A stretch of DNA of 64,000 nucleotides, taken from Bacillus sp. OK048. Its GTDB lineage: Bacteria; Bacillota; Bacilli; Bacillales; Cytobacillaceae. The notes beneath the pieces are model-generated. The model had not been told where the DNA came from. It did not search any database and was given only the letters and a program-made list of their open reading frames with translations. Position numbers and translations under genes: made by a program. How positions within the stretch are numbered: the first letter of the stretch is position 1; every line of letters begins with the position of its first letter. The stretch covers positions 270,948-334,947 of the forward strand of contig NZ_FNHN01000006.1 in assembly GCF_900103525.1 (NCBI RefSeq), in the 5' to 3' direction. Of this stretch, positions 8,790-17,615 are shown in pieces.

Positions 8790-10820
8790 GTGAGTATAAA
8801 AAATCTCGGAGTATTGCTCGCTGTCATCATGATCGTTGCGATGATGGTCATCCCATTACCGACGGTACTTTTAGATATATTACTAATTATTAATCTATCG
8901 ATCTCGATTATGATTCTATTAATTACCATGAACACCAAAGAACCGCTAGATTTCTCAATCTTTCCTGCCCTTCTTTTGCTGACAACTCTCTTTCGTCTTG
9001 CTTTGAATGTATCCAGCACACGGATCATCCTTTCAACAGCAAAGGCCGGAGCAGTTATTGAAACGTTTGGTGACTTTGTCATTGGCGGGAATATGGTTGT
9101 AGGATTTATTGTCTTTTTAATCCTGGTGATTGTTCAATTCATTGTGATTACTAAGGGTTCAGAACGGGTAGCGGAAGTGGCGGCCCGATTTACGTTAGAT
9201 GCCATGCCTGGAAAACAAATGAGCATTGATGCTGATTTAAATACGGGGATGATCAACGATCAGGAAGCACGTCTAAGAAGAAGCAAAGTCGAACGAGAAG
9301 CGGACTTTTACGGTTCGATGGATGGTGCAAGTAAATTTGTAAAAGGCGATGCGATCGCAGGCATTATTATTCTGATTATTAATGTTATAGGTGGATTTAT
9401 CATTGGAATGACGATGCACGGAATGGATTTTTCACAAGCTATCAATACATTTACACTATTATCTGTTGGTGATGGACTGGTGAGTCAGATCCCCGCACTG
9501 TTAATTTCGACGGCAACAGGGATTATGGTAACGAGAGCAGCTTCTGATGGTAATCTTGGTGATGATTTAACGGAGCAAATGTCCGCATACCCGAGCCTTT
9601 TGTATATTGTAGCAGGATGTATTGCCTTGCTCGGTATCGTAACACCAATTGGAATATTTCTTACATGGGGTATTGCTGGATTACTCGCTTTTGCTGCGTA
9701 TTCTATTCAAACGAAGCGCACAAAACAAGAGGAAGCGATTGAAAGTACGCAAACGGAACAAGAGATTGAAGCCGTTCGCAAGCCAGAAAATGTATTTGCC
9801 TTACTGAGAGAAGATCCGATTGAATTCGAATTTGGGATTGGTCTTATTATGCTTGCAGATGTCAATCAAGGCGGAGATTTATTGGATCGGGTTGTTGCGA
9901 TTCGCCGACAAATTGCGCTGGATTTAGGATTAGTGGTTCCTGTCATTCGCATTCGTGATAATATCCAGCTCCACCATAATGAGTACGTGATAAAAGTAAA
10001 AGGAAATGAAGTAGCTAAGGGTGAGATTTTATTAGACCATTTCTTGATGCTAAATCCTAATGATGAAGAACATGGAATCGATGGAATTGAAACGGTAGAG
10101 CCGACATTTGGACTGCCTGCGTTATGGATTACAGAGGACAAGAAAGACGAGGCAGAGCTATTTGGCTATACCGTCATCGACCCTTCTTCGATTGTCAGCA
10201 CTCATCTTTCAGAAACGATTCGCAAATTTGCTCATGAAATTTTAGGGCGTGAAGAAACGACACAATTAATTAATCATGTGAAAGAAAACCAGCCATCCTT
10301 AGTTGAGGAGTTAATTCCGAATATCCTTTCTGTTGGTGATATTCAGAAAGTGCTACAAAAGCTGTTAAAGGAGAATGTTTCGATCAGAAGCCTTACCTCA
10401 ATCTTTGAAGCACTCGCAGATTATTCGGTCTATACAAAAAATCCTGACATCCTAACGGAATATGTAAGGCAAGCCTTAGCTCGGCAATTAACGTCCCAAT
10501 ATGTACGGAATGGTGTGGTTCACGCAATTCAAGTCGGAGCAGGAATTGAAAAGAAATTAGCTGACTCGATCCAACGGACAGAGCAAGGAGATGTTCTTAC
10601 CATTGACCCGGAATCTTCGAACCAAATGATTCATTCCTTTTCGCAAAAAATTGAGCAGATGTCTCAACTAGGAATCCGACCAATTATCTTAACTTCAGCG
10701 GGGATTCGGATGTATGTACGGCAAATGATGGAACGGACATTGGCGGATATTCCAATTCTTTCCTATAACGAACTGGAACCAAATGTCGAAGTGCAGAGTG
10801 TTGGAGTGGTAAATCTATGA
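8790..10820 (+). CDS. flhA: Flagellar export gate protein FlhA
   Basis: FlhA is the large export-gate protein whose cytoplasmic ring docks substrates and chaperones. The 676-residue product has about eight N-terminal membrane helices and the FHIPEP region (LDFSIFPALLLLTTLFRLAL, then FVKGDAIAGIIILIINVIGG). The C-terminal half is the soluble docking domain. GTG 8790 is preceded by AGAGGAGGTGG, a very strong ribosome site. Its stop overlaps flhF by 4 nt (ATGA). Confidence 0.98.
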   Translation: MSIKNLGVLLAVIMIVAMMVIPLPTVLLDILLIINLSISIMILLITMNTKEPLDFSIFPALLLLTTLFRLALNVSSTRIILSTAKAGAVIETFGDFVIGGNMVVGFIVFLILVIVQFIVITKGSERVAEVAARFTLDAMPGKQMSIDADLNTGMINDQEARLRRSKVEREADFYGSMDGASKFVKGDAIAGIIILIINVIGGFIIGMTMHGMDFSQAINTFTLLSVGDGLVSQIPALLISTATGIMVTRAASDGNLGDDLTEQMSAYPSLLYIVAGCIALLGIVTPIGIFLTWGIAGLLAFAAYSIQTKRTKQEEAIESTQTEQEIEAVRKPENVFALLREDPIEFEFGIGLIMLADVNQGGDLLDRVVAIRRQIALDLGLVVPVIRIRDNIQLHHNEYVIKVKGNEVAKGEILLDHFLMLNPNDEEHGIDGIETVEPTFGLPALWITEDKKDEAELFGYTVIDPSSIVSTHLSETIRKFAHEILGREETTQLINHVKENQPSLVEELIPNILSVGDIQKVLQKLLKENVSIRSLTSIFEALADYSVYTKNPDILTEYVRQALARQLTSQYVRNGVVHAIQVGAGIEKKLADSIQRTEQGDVLTIDPESSNQMIHSFSQKIEQMSQLGIRPIILTSAGIRMYVRQMMERTLADIPILSYNELEPNVEVQSVGVVNL

Positions 10821-11944
10821 TCATCAAAACCTATGTCGTCAAAAACGTAAATGAAGCTTATCCGATGATCTTCGCCGATTTAGGGAAAGAAGCGTTCATC
10901 TTAAATACGAAACCAATAAAAACAGGAGGGTTTCTCGGGCTATTTCGGAAAAAACAGGTGGAAGTGGTGGCGGCTGCCGATCATTTCGCCGAGAAACCGC
11001 CTCGCTTGGAATTGGCTTTAGAAGTCGGAAAACCAGTGAATGACACCCAAAATGAAGTACTGAAAGAGCTGTCCGAGGTAAAGGGATTAATTAGTGCCAT
11101 CGTAAAGAATGAACAGAAAACAATCCCAACCGTAGTGGAAAAGTGGGTACAGCGCCTTCGAGACCAAGAAGTGGACGAAGAAGTGATTCAGTATGTAGTA
11201 AAAAAAGTAAAATTGAAGCAGATTCAAAACCTATCTGCTAAAGAGATTGAGCAGTGCTTCTTAGCGATTATTGAACAGCTTTTTGAAGAAGGAAAAGCAA
11301 AAGATACAGAATCTGGTTCGTTTCTGATTACCTTAGTAGGACCTACTGGCGTAGGTAAAACGACCACGATTGCCAAGTTAGCGGCAGCACGCGTTTTTCA
11401 ACAAAGGCAAAAGGTTGGGTTGTTGACGACGGATACATACCGGATTGCAGCAGTGGAGCAGTTAAAAACGTACGCTGGGATTTTGAATATCCCATTAGAA
11501 GTAGTTTCCAATCCAAACGATTTGCAAAAATCGATGGAGGCATTGAAAGACTGCCATATGATCTTTATGGATAGTGCCGGCCGAAATTATCTAGAGGAAG
11601 AATATATTGAAGAAATCAATCAATATTTACGTTACGATGCACCACAGGAAAATTATTTAGTTCTAAGTATGACAACCCGGTGGAGAGATATGCGGAAGAT
11701 CGTTGAACAGATGAAGTCTGTCCCAATCGATAAGCTTATTTTAACAAAGTGGGATGAAACGAGCTGCTACGGTGTGGCTCTTAATATGGTCTATCACTAT
11801 CCGTATCCTTTAACCTATGTGAGTTTAGGACAAGGAGTTCCACAGGATATTATGCAAACAGACCCCCTTTTTTTGGCAAAAAAGATACTAGGAGTAGATG
11901 AGAATGAAGCAGGATCAGGCACACCAATTAAGACAATTATCTAA
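10817..11944 (+). CDS. flhF: Flagellar SRP-like GTPase FlhF
   Basis: FlhF is an SRP-family GTPase that helps set flagellar placement and number. The 375-residue protein has an N-terminal basic region (IIKTYVVKNVNEAYPMIFADLG), an N domain, and the GTPase core with GPTGVGKTTTIAKLA, TTDTYRIAAVEQLKTYA, the DSAGRN G3 motif and LTKWDET (a TKxD G4 motif). flhG overlaps its 3' end. The FlhF-FlhG pair in one operon is the standard spatial control module. Confidence 0.96.
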   Translation: MIIKTYVVKNVNEAYPMIFADLGKEAFILNTKPIKTGGFLGLFRKKQVEVVAAADHFAEKPPRLELALEVGKPVNDTQNEVLKELSEVKGLISAIVKNEQKTIPTVVEKWVQRLRDQEVDEEVIQYVVKKVKLKQIQNLSAKEIEQCFLAIIEQLFEEGKAKDTESGSFLITLVGPTGVGKTTTIAKLAAARVFQQRQKVGLLTTDTYRIAAVEQLKTYAGILNIPLEVVSNPNDLQKSMEALKDCHMIFMDSAGRNYLEEEYIEEINQYLRYDAPQENYLVLSMTTRWRDMRKIVEQMKSVPIDKLILTKWDETSCYGVALNMVYHYPYPLTYVSLGQGVPQDIMQTDPLFLAKKILGVDENEAGSGTPIKTII

Positions 11945-12773
11945 CTCACTAGTTAGCCAAGGACGGACTTCCCGTGTTGTCACGATTGCCTCCGGTAAGG
12001 GCGGCGTGGGGAAATCAAACTTCACCTTAAGTTTCGCGCTTAGTTTAATGGAGCTGGGAAAGAAAGTAGTCGTGATCGATCTCGATATTGGCATGGCAAA
12101 CTTAGATATTTTAATGGGGACGACCCCAAAGTATCACTTATGGGATATGATTCGTGAACGGAAAAGCATTTGGAGTGTACTAGAAAAAGGACCGAATGGG
12201 CTGGAATATATTGCTGGAGGTTCTGGATTCCAACAACTGTTTCATTTACAGGATGAGGAGAGGCAGTATTTTTTTGAGGAGTTAGAAAAATTACATGGGT
12301 ATGCGGATATTATTCTGATCGATACCGGTGCAGGTTTAACCGTTGAATCCCAGCAATGTCATTTGTCAGCGGATGACATTATCCTCCTGACAACGCCTGA
12401 ACCGACTTCAATAGCCGATGCATATTCGGTTGTGAAAATATTGCATAGTCAAAATCCTGAATTATCGTTTCAATTGGTCGTAAATCGGGTGTCGCGCCAA
12501 AAAGAAGGAATTGAGGTAGCGAGTAAATTCAAGCTGGCGGTCCAATCTTTTTTAAAGAAAGAAATAAAGATTTTTGGAGCAATTCCAGATGATGCCGCCG
12601 TCACGCAGGCTGTATTGAAACAAGTCCCTTTTTATATCGCCTTTCCACGAGCTCAAGCGACAACGATGCTAAGAAATTTAGCGGAAAGATTTGTAACAGG
12701 TACTGCTGTGTCACAAGAACACAAAGGGATTAAAGGGTTTATTCGCAATTTTTCTAGATTGCTAAGGTCATAA
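11904..12773 (+). CDS. flhG: FlhG (YlxH/FleN) MinD-like ATPase
   Basis: FlhG is a MinD/ParA-type ATPase that stimulates FlhF and regulates flagellar number and C-ring assembly. The product of about 289 residues has the deviant Walker A motif ASGKGGVGKSN, the Walker B-like VVVIDLDIGMANLDILMG, and a C-terminal amphipathic segment (IKGFIRNFSRLLRS) that could bind membrane. I prefer ATG 11904 because AGGAG at 11890-11894 lies 9 nt away. ATG 11898 is only 3 nt from that site. The gene overlaps flhF by 41 nt in a different frame. Confidence 0.95.
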   Translation: MKQDQAHQLRQLSNSLVSQGRTSRVVTIASGKGGVGKSNFTLSFALSLMELGKKVVVIDLDIGMANLDILMGTTPKYHLWDMIRERKSIWSVLEKGPNGLEYIAGGSGFQQLFHLQDEERQYFFEELEKLHGYADIILIDTGAGLTVESQQCHLSADDIILLTTPEPTSIADAYSVVKILHSQNPELSFQLVVNRVSRQKEGIEVASKFKLAVQSFLKKEIKIFGAIPDDAAVTQAVLKQVPFYIAFPRAQATTMLRNLAERFVTGTAVSQEHKGIKGFIRNFSRLLRS

Positions 12774-12825
12774 TGGTGGTTTTATTTTAAAGGACAAGAG
12801 GAAGCAATGGGAAGGGGAATATATA

Positions 12826-13533
12826 GTGAATTGGAATGTGGAAGAGGCAATGGATCAATATATTCCATTGGTTCATAGAGTTGTAAGACATATGAAAAGG
12901 AGCCTATCGGATGCGGCGGATGAAAATGACCTCATTTCTTATGGAATGACAGGTTTATGGGATGCAGGCAAAAAGTTTGATCCTACACAAGGAATCAAAT
13001 TTGAAACCTATGCGGCTCAGCGGATTCGCGGCGAAATTCTCGATGGAATACGACAAAATGACCATGTATCCCGTACATTAAGAAAAAAAGAGAAGACCTT
13101 TCGGAATGCCTTGGACACATTAGAACAGTCCTATATGCGCCGTCCTACCCCGAAGGAAATCAGTGAACATATGGGGATAAGCATGAAAGAATATGAACAA
13201 ACACAATTACAGCTATCCTTTATACATCAAGACTCATTAGACGAACCGAAAAGTTTAGAAGAAAATGCAGCAGTTCAGCAAATTGAGGACAACAAATCGA
13301 TTAAGCAGGATGAATGGCTCGAGGCAAAGGAGCGAAAAAAAGCCTTAGCGGAACTGATTGACACCTTGCCAGAAAGGGAAAAGCTCATTTTGGCACTCAT
13401 ATACTTCGAAAATTTAAGCTTCACAGACGTAAGTAAAGTTTTTGGATTACATAAATCCCGCATTTCACAGCTTCATAATCAGGCCATCAAACGATTACGT
13501 AAAACACTCGAGACAACGGGTGTAGAATGGTAA
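12826..13533 (+). CDS. sigD: Sigma-28 family flagellar sigma factor (SigD/FliA-like)
   Basis: This alternative sigma factor is expected to direct late flagellar gene transcription. The 235-residue protein has region 2 (DLISYGMTGLWDAGKKFDPTQGIKFETYAAQRIRGEILDGIR), region 3 (RRPTPKEISEHMGIS) and region 4 (LPEREKLILALIYFENLSFTDV then LHKSRISQLHNQAIKRLR). GTG 12826 follows GAAGGGGAA. It ends the operon directly after flhG, without the cheB-cheA-cheW-cheC-cheD block that precedes sigD in B. subtilis. It could serve only this flagellar set or be the cell's main SigD. The sequence alone does not decide. Confidence 0.9.
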   Translation: MNWNVEEAMDQYIPLVHRVVRHMKRSLSDAADENDLISYGMTGLWDAGKKFDPTQGIKFETYAAQRIRGEILDGIRQNDHVSRTLRKKEKTFRNALDTLEQSYMRRPTPKEISEHMGISMKEYEQTQLQLSFIHQDSLDEPKSLEENAAVQQIEDNKSIKQDEWLEAKERKKALAELIDTLPEREKLILALIYFENLSFTDVSKVFGLHKSRISQLHNQAIKRLRKTLETTGVEW

Positions 13534-13544
13534 AATGCTCTTTA

Positions 13545-13583
13545 AAAAGACGATTCGTCTCCCCACGGATTGTCTTTTGTTTT
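13545..13583 (+). terminator. Rho-independent terminator of the flagellar operon
   Basis: A 13-bp stem (AAAAGACGATTCG with CGGATTGTCTTTT, all pairs formed counting G-U) closes an 8-nt loop and is followed by GTTTTT. It lies 12 nt after the sigma factor stop. Confidence 0.85.
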
Positions 13584-13941
13584 TGGGTTGAAAATGGACA
13601 TCACGGATAGACTCAATTTTGTAGGAGCAGTACGGTTTTTTGTAGAAAGTGTATGCTTTCTCGGAGAACCTGTACTACATCAACTAGGCGCTGTTTTAGC
13701 TGGTTTTATCTCGGTGGAAAATTTGATAATTATAAATATACAATTATATTTATAGTAAAAACTAGTTTTTAATCCTTTGCTTTTAGTAAAACCGCAATTA
13801 TAATAAGTCATATTGGTGTTCAGAATGTAGAACCTCGGTTGAGAGTTGATCCTCATACGGGAAAAGGGTTAGTTGATACTTCCTTTACATGGACTTCGAG
13901 TGTATTTCTCGTGCAATTAGAACAATCTTAGGGGTGATTAA
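13584..13941. other. Intergenic region with a startless ORF remnant
   Basis: No convincing gene is seen. On the + strand, frame 13773-13931 is open for 52 codons up to a TAG and reads like coding sequence (SHIGVQNVEPRLRVDPHTGK), but it has no start codon and is preceded by stop TAA at 13770. It may be the 3' end of a deleted gene. I do not recognise the family. An ORF at 13570-13755 overlaps the terminator and looks like chance. AGGGGTGATTAA just before 13942 is the ribosome site of the next gene. Confidence 0.4.
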
Positions 13942-14823
13942 ATGCAAAAGTATATGGGAGAAATAGCCCTTTCGATTACAGCGATTATCTGGGGAAGTGG
14001 ATTTGTTGTCAGTGCGATAGCCTTGGAACATTTTACACCCTATCAAATTTTGGCAATAAGATTTATCATTGGGGCCATCATTTTAAGTGTTATCTTTCAT
14101 AAACGACTGAAAAATATTAAAAAAGCTACTATTATCCAAGGTGTTATCATTGGTATCTTTTTATATTTGGCCTTTGCGCTCCAAACCGTGGGACTCCAAT
14201 ATACGACACCATCTAAAAATGCCTTCTTAACGGCCGTTAATGTTGTAATTGTACCGTTTATTGCATTTGTAATGTATAAGCGAAAAATCGATATTTATGA
14301 ACTAACGGGCGCTGTTTTAGCGATGATTGGTGTTGGCGTATTGTCACTTAAGCTTTCCGCTGGTGTCAATATCGGGGATTTGTTGACACTTGGCTGTGCA
14401 TTTGGCTTTGCTTTTCATATTTTCTATACGGCAAAATATGTAAAGGATTCGGACCCTGTCTTATTAACACTCATTCAAATGATGACAGCTGCAATCATTG
14501 GAGTAATCGTTGTCTTATTCAAAGGAGAAACATCCTTTGCGGTCCAAAGGGAAGGTGTACTATCTCTTTTATACTTGGGTGTTTTTTCAACAACGATTGC
14601 ATTTTTATTACAAACCGTTGCACAGAAAATGATAACCGAAACAAAGGCAGCGATTATTCTTTCGACAGAATCATTTTGGGGAATGGTATTTTCCGTTGCG
14701 ATTTTAAATGAAACGATGACGATAAAGATGGTGCTTGGTGCGATTCTGATTCTTGTTGCCATCATCATATCAGAAACAAAGTTACCTTTTTTTAAAAATA
14801 ATAAATTAAAGGAATTAACCTAA
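13942..14823 (+). CDS. EamA/DMT-family membrane transporter
   Basis: This 293-residue protein has about ten hydrophobic helices arranged as two repeats of the EamA domain. The first begins ALSITAIIWGSGFVVSAIA and the second includes LGVFSTTIAFLLQTVAQKM. DMT transporters export or import small metabolites such as amino acids or nucleosides. The substrate cannot be read from sequence. A GGGGTGATTAA site precedes the ATG. It stands alone, between the flagellar operon and a terminator that it shares with the convergent DUF624 gene. Confidence 0.9.
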   Translation: MQKYMGEIALSITAIIWGSGFVVSAIALEHFTPYQILAIRFIIGAIILSVIFHKRLKNIKKATIIQGVIIGIFLYLAFALQTVGLQYTTPSKNAFLTAVNVVIVPFIAFVMYKRKIDIYELTGAVLAMIGVGVLSLKLSAGVNIGDLLTLGCAFGFAFHIFYTAKYVKDSDPVLLTLIQMMTAAIIGVIVVLFKGETSFAVQREGVLSLLYLGVFSTTIAFLLQTVAQKMITETKAAIILSTESFWGMVFSVAILNETMTIKMVLGAILILVAIIISETKLPFFKNNKLKELT

Positions 14824-14865
14824 GCAGACAGAGAGAAACGGAAAAAATAGCGGGTTTTATGAAAG

Positions 14866-14914
14866 AAAGCGTAGAAGACATCGAAATAGATGTCCACTAC
14901 GCTTTTTATTTTTT
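14866..14914. terminator. Bidirectional terminator
   Basis: The hairpin AAAGCGTAG-GACATC / GATGTC-CTACGCTTT has a small internal AA/CA mismatch and a run of T on the + side and of A (T on the minus strand) on the other. It serves the EamA gene and the convergent DUF624 gene. Confidence 0.85.
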
Positions 14915-14920
14915 ATATTC

Positions 14921-15565
14921 TTAATGAAATCTCGCTGATTCTATATGTTCTTTCTTATCTTCTACCTTTTTATAGGAGCGTAATGCAGCAATCATGATGA
15001 ATAAAGCCAACAAGCTCACACTGAAGAAGGGGATAATGCCTGGAATAAAGATAGAGACAAAGTATATGAACATCACTCCCGAAATCATCGTAATCGTATT
15101 CAGTGGATTCAAAATCATAATAATAAAGGAGTTTTTGAAGAGCTGAACAATTTTTAAATTGAAATGGATATAAGTTGGAATAATATAAAGAACCGTCAGG
15201 CAAAAAATAAAAGCTAAAATAAGCAGTGGATAATAGAAAATATGCAGAAACGGATTTGTCGATTCTTGGACAAACTGTATATCCAAATAAAATATGACAA
15301 AGATCAGGGCAATACTCCAACCGATTCTATTACTTTTCCAAAAATCCTTTTTGTAAAAGCTCCAAAAGGTTGTAAAAATTGAAGCTTCCTCTTTATTTTG
15401 AAGTAAAAGTCGAATGACAGAAAATAATGCAAAGGTTGCTGGAAAGAAACCGCCAATTATTATTCCTAAGATAGTAAATAAAATCCATAGGATATTTAAA
15501 TAGGCCAATTTCATAGCCCAATCAGACAATTTATAGATAAACCCCAACGTTCCATTCGTATGCAT
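14921..15565 (-). CDS. DUF624 (YesL-like) membrane protein
   Basis: The 214-residue protein has five to six membrane helices and the DUF624 N-terminal pattern (YKLSDWAMKLAYLNILWILFTI and GGFFPATFALFSVIRLLL). Family members such as B. subtilis YesL occur with carbohydrate ABC transporters and YesMN-type regulators, but their biochemical role is not established. Here it is transcribed away from exactly such a transporter set, so a role in the same sugar pathway is inferred. An AAAGGTGGGA site precedes the start. Confidence 0.88.
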   Translation of the reverse strand: MHTNGTLGFIYKLSDWAMKLAYLNILWILFTILGIIIGGFFPATFALFSVIRLLLQNKEEASIFTTFWSFYKKDFWKSNRIGWSIALIFVIFYLDIQFVQESTNPFLHIFYYPLLILAFIFCLTVLYIIPTYIHFNLKIVQLFKNSFIIMILNPLNTITMISGVMFIYFVSIFIPGIIPFFSVSLLALFIMIAALRSYKKVEDKKEHIESARFH

Positions 15566-15637
15566 TTTATCCCACCTTTCTAGGTACTAATTCATTATAC
15601 TGACTTTCTTTTGGTCTATCAATAACACTCCATAAGA

Positions 15638-15663
15638 GGTAAATATATTACCAAACAGGTAAA
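15638..15663. promoter_or_regulatory. Possible operator: GGTAAA direct repeat and palindrome
   Basis: Between the divergent DUF624 and ABC transporter genes, GGTAA-ATATA-TTACC forms an inverted repeat (15638-15652). A second GGTAAA starts at 15658, exactly 20 nt after the first. Two helical turns between direct repeats is a spacing often used by AraC-type regulators, and the locus encodes one (20869-21639). A TATAAT sits downstream at 15696-15701. The assignment is an inference. Confidence 0.35.
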
Positions 15664-15730
15664 CAAAGTGCATTTTCGTTTGAAAATTATGAAACTATAA
15701 TAAATAGTATCAGGGGGTGAAAGAGAAGCT

Positions 15731-16678
15731 ATGGATAATCAAACTACTATATCCACAGTTATTAAAAGTAAAAAAAAGAGTACAAGTAATAGAGTGCGCT
15801 TTCATAAATGGAGAGAATCTTTACCGGGTTATGTATTTATAGCTCCTATGGTAATCGGAAGCTCTATCTTAATTCTTTATCCGATTATTGCTTCCTTTGT
15901 GTTAAGTTTAACAGACTGGAATTTTGTTTCAGGTTTTGAGGGTGCTAATTTTGTAGGTCTCGAAAATTTCATTACACTATTTCAAGATAAGGTATTTTTG
16001 AAAGGGCTTACGAATAACTTTCTTTTACTGTTGGTCGTTCCAATTGGTTTATTCCTATCATTACTTCTTGCAGTTTTTATTAACAAGAAAATCTATTTAA
16101 AAGAGACTTTCAAGGTTATTTATTTTCTGCCGTATATTTCAAGTACAGTCGCTGTAGCATTGGTTTTCCAAGTATTATTCCATCCGTCAGCCGGACCGAT
16201 TAATCAATTCTTAATGGCACTAGGAATTTCCAATCCGCCGCAGTGGATTGCGGATGTCAGCTGGGCATTGCCATCTGTTATGATCATTATCATTTGGACA
16301 CAAATCGGCTTCCAATTGATTCTATATCTTGCAGCACTACAAAATATTCCAAAAGAGTTATATGAGGCAGCAGAGATTGATGGAGCGTCGGCTTGGTATC
16401 AATTTAGAAAGATTACCGTGCCACTTGTAACGCCGACCACCTTTTTACTGCTCATCCAAGGAATCGTCCACACGTTCAAAGTATTTGATTTGATCAAGGT
16501 TTTAACCAACGGGGGACCCGCAAATTCAACGACCATACCTGTTTTTTACCTCTACCAACAAGGGTTTGAAGAGTTAAAAACTGGTTATGCTTCAGCCATC
16601 GCTGTTGTGTTATTCATTATCTTGATTGCGTTTACAGTCATTCAATGGTTTGGCCAGAAAAAATGGGTTAATTATTAA
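15731..16678 (+). CDS. Carbohydrate ABC transporter permease (MalF/YesP-like)
   Basis: This is one of two inner-membrane permeases of a CUT1-type sugar importer. The 315-residue product has six membrane helices and the EAA loop that contacts the ATPase (YEAAEIDGASAWYQFRKITVPLVTP). The N-terminus PGYVFIAPMVIGSSILILYPII is typical of the UgpA/MalF group. It is followed 28 nt later by the partner permease. No ATP-binding gene is present in the cluster. In Bacillus such systems share an ATPase such as MsmX encoded elsewhere. Confidence 0.93.
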   Translation: MDNQTTISTVIKSKKKSTSNRVRFHKWRESLPGYVFIAPMVIGSSILILYPIIASFVLSLTDWNFVSGFEGANFVGLENFITLFQDKVFLKGLTNNFLLLLVVPIGLFLSLLLAVFINKKIYLKETFKVIYFLPYISSTVAVALVFQVLFHPSAGPINQFLMALGISNPPQWIADVSWALPSVMIIIIWTQIGFQLILYLAALQNIPKELYEAAEIDGASAWYQFRKITVPLVTPTTFLLLIQGIVHTFKVFDLIKVLTNGGPANSTTIPVFYLYQQGFEELKTGYASAIAVVLFIILIAFTVIQWFGQKKWVNY

Positions 16679-16706
16679 TGAGTTTATTTCGAAAAGGAGG
16701 GGTTAG

Positions 16707-17549
16707 ATGGAACAGATTATAAAAAAGTTGGATTTTCGCAAAATCCTAACAACTGTCCTAGTTGGAATTTGTGGAATTGTATTTTTGTTACCATTTATTT
16801 GGATGGCATCATCCTCCTTTAAATTAGAGGGAGATGTATTAAAATACCCAATCGAATGGATTCCCTCTGTATGGAATGCAGTCGAAAATTACAGTGAAGT
16901 TTGGTTTGGCGAGAAACCGTTTGCATTATTTTATTGGAACTCCATTAAAATAGCGGTTCTTACGACGATCCTCTCTGTTGCAGTTTCCAGTGTAGCGGCC
17001 TATGCCTTTGCAAAGATAAATTTTAAGGGAAGGGATTTCCTTTTTATGGTGGTCCTCGCTACCTATATGGTTCCACCTCAAGCTATAGTCGTACCGCAGT
17101 ACCTTTTGTATTCAGAGGCAGGGTTAATTGATACACACCAAGGATTAATTTTACTAAATAGTTTTAGTGCATTTGGAACCTTTATGCTAAGGCAGTTTTT
17201 TATGGGAATTAATGATGAAATCATAGAATCAGCAAAAATGGATGGTGCAGGCCATTTTAGGAGCTTTTTTAGTATAGCACTTCCATTAGTTCGCCCAGCG
17301 ATTGCTACTTATGCAATTCTGCGTTTCATTTGGACATGGAATGATTATCAAAATCCACTCATCTTCTTACGGACCGAATCCCTGTATACGATTCAAATCG
17401 GTATTCAGCAGTTTGCAGATGCACATGGATCTATCTATTCCTTAATGATGGCAGCTGCCGTTTCTGCAATCGTACCATTGTTAATTGTATTTATCATTGG
17501 ACAAAAACAAGTGATTGAAGGTCTCTCTATGGGAAGTGTAAAAGGGTAG
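16707..17549 (+). CDS. Carbohydrate ABC transporter permease (MalG/YesQ-like)
   Basis: This is the second permease of the sugar importer, with 280 residues and six membrane helices. The EAA loop is ESAKMDGAGHFRSFFSIALPLVRP. WTWNDYQNPLIFL and the C-terminal KQVIEGLSMGSVKG are typical of the MalG/UgpE group. An AAAGGAGGGG site precedes ATG 16707. It lies between its partner permease and the binding protein, a common CUT1 order. Confidence 0.93.
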   Translation: MEQIIKKLDFRKILTTVLVGICGIVFLLPFIWMASSSFKLEGDVLKYPIEWIPSVWNAVENYSEVWFGEKPFALFYWNSIKIAVLTTILSVAVSSVAAYAFAKINFKGRDFLFMVVLATYMVPPQAIVVPQYLLYSEAGLIDTHQGLILLNSFSAFGTFMLRQFFMGINDEIIESAKMDGAGHFRSFFSIALPLVRPAIATYAILRFIWTWNDYQNPLIFLRTESLYTIQIGIQQFADAHGSIYSLMMAAAVSAIVPLLIVFIIGQKQVIEGLSMGSVKG

Positions 17550-17615
17550 AGCGGTCGAAAGTATGTGAATTTTTTTACAAAGTAAAATGGCTAGTATAAA
17601 AAAGGGGGAGAAAAA

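Noticed and set aside
13570..13755. 61-residue + strand ORF after the flagellar sigma gene
   Set aside because: It begins within the terminator hairpin, has no ribosome site and no recognisable sequence.
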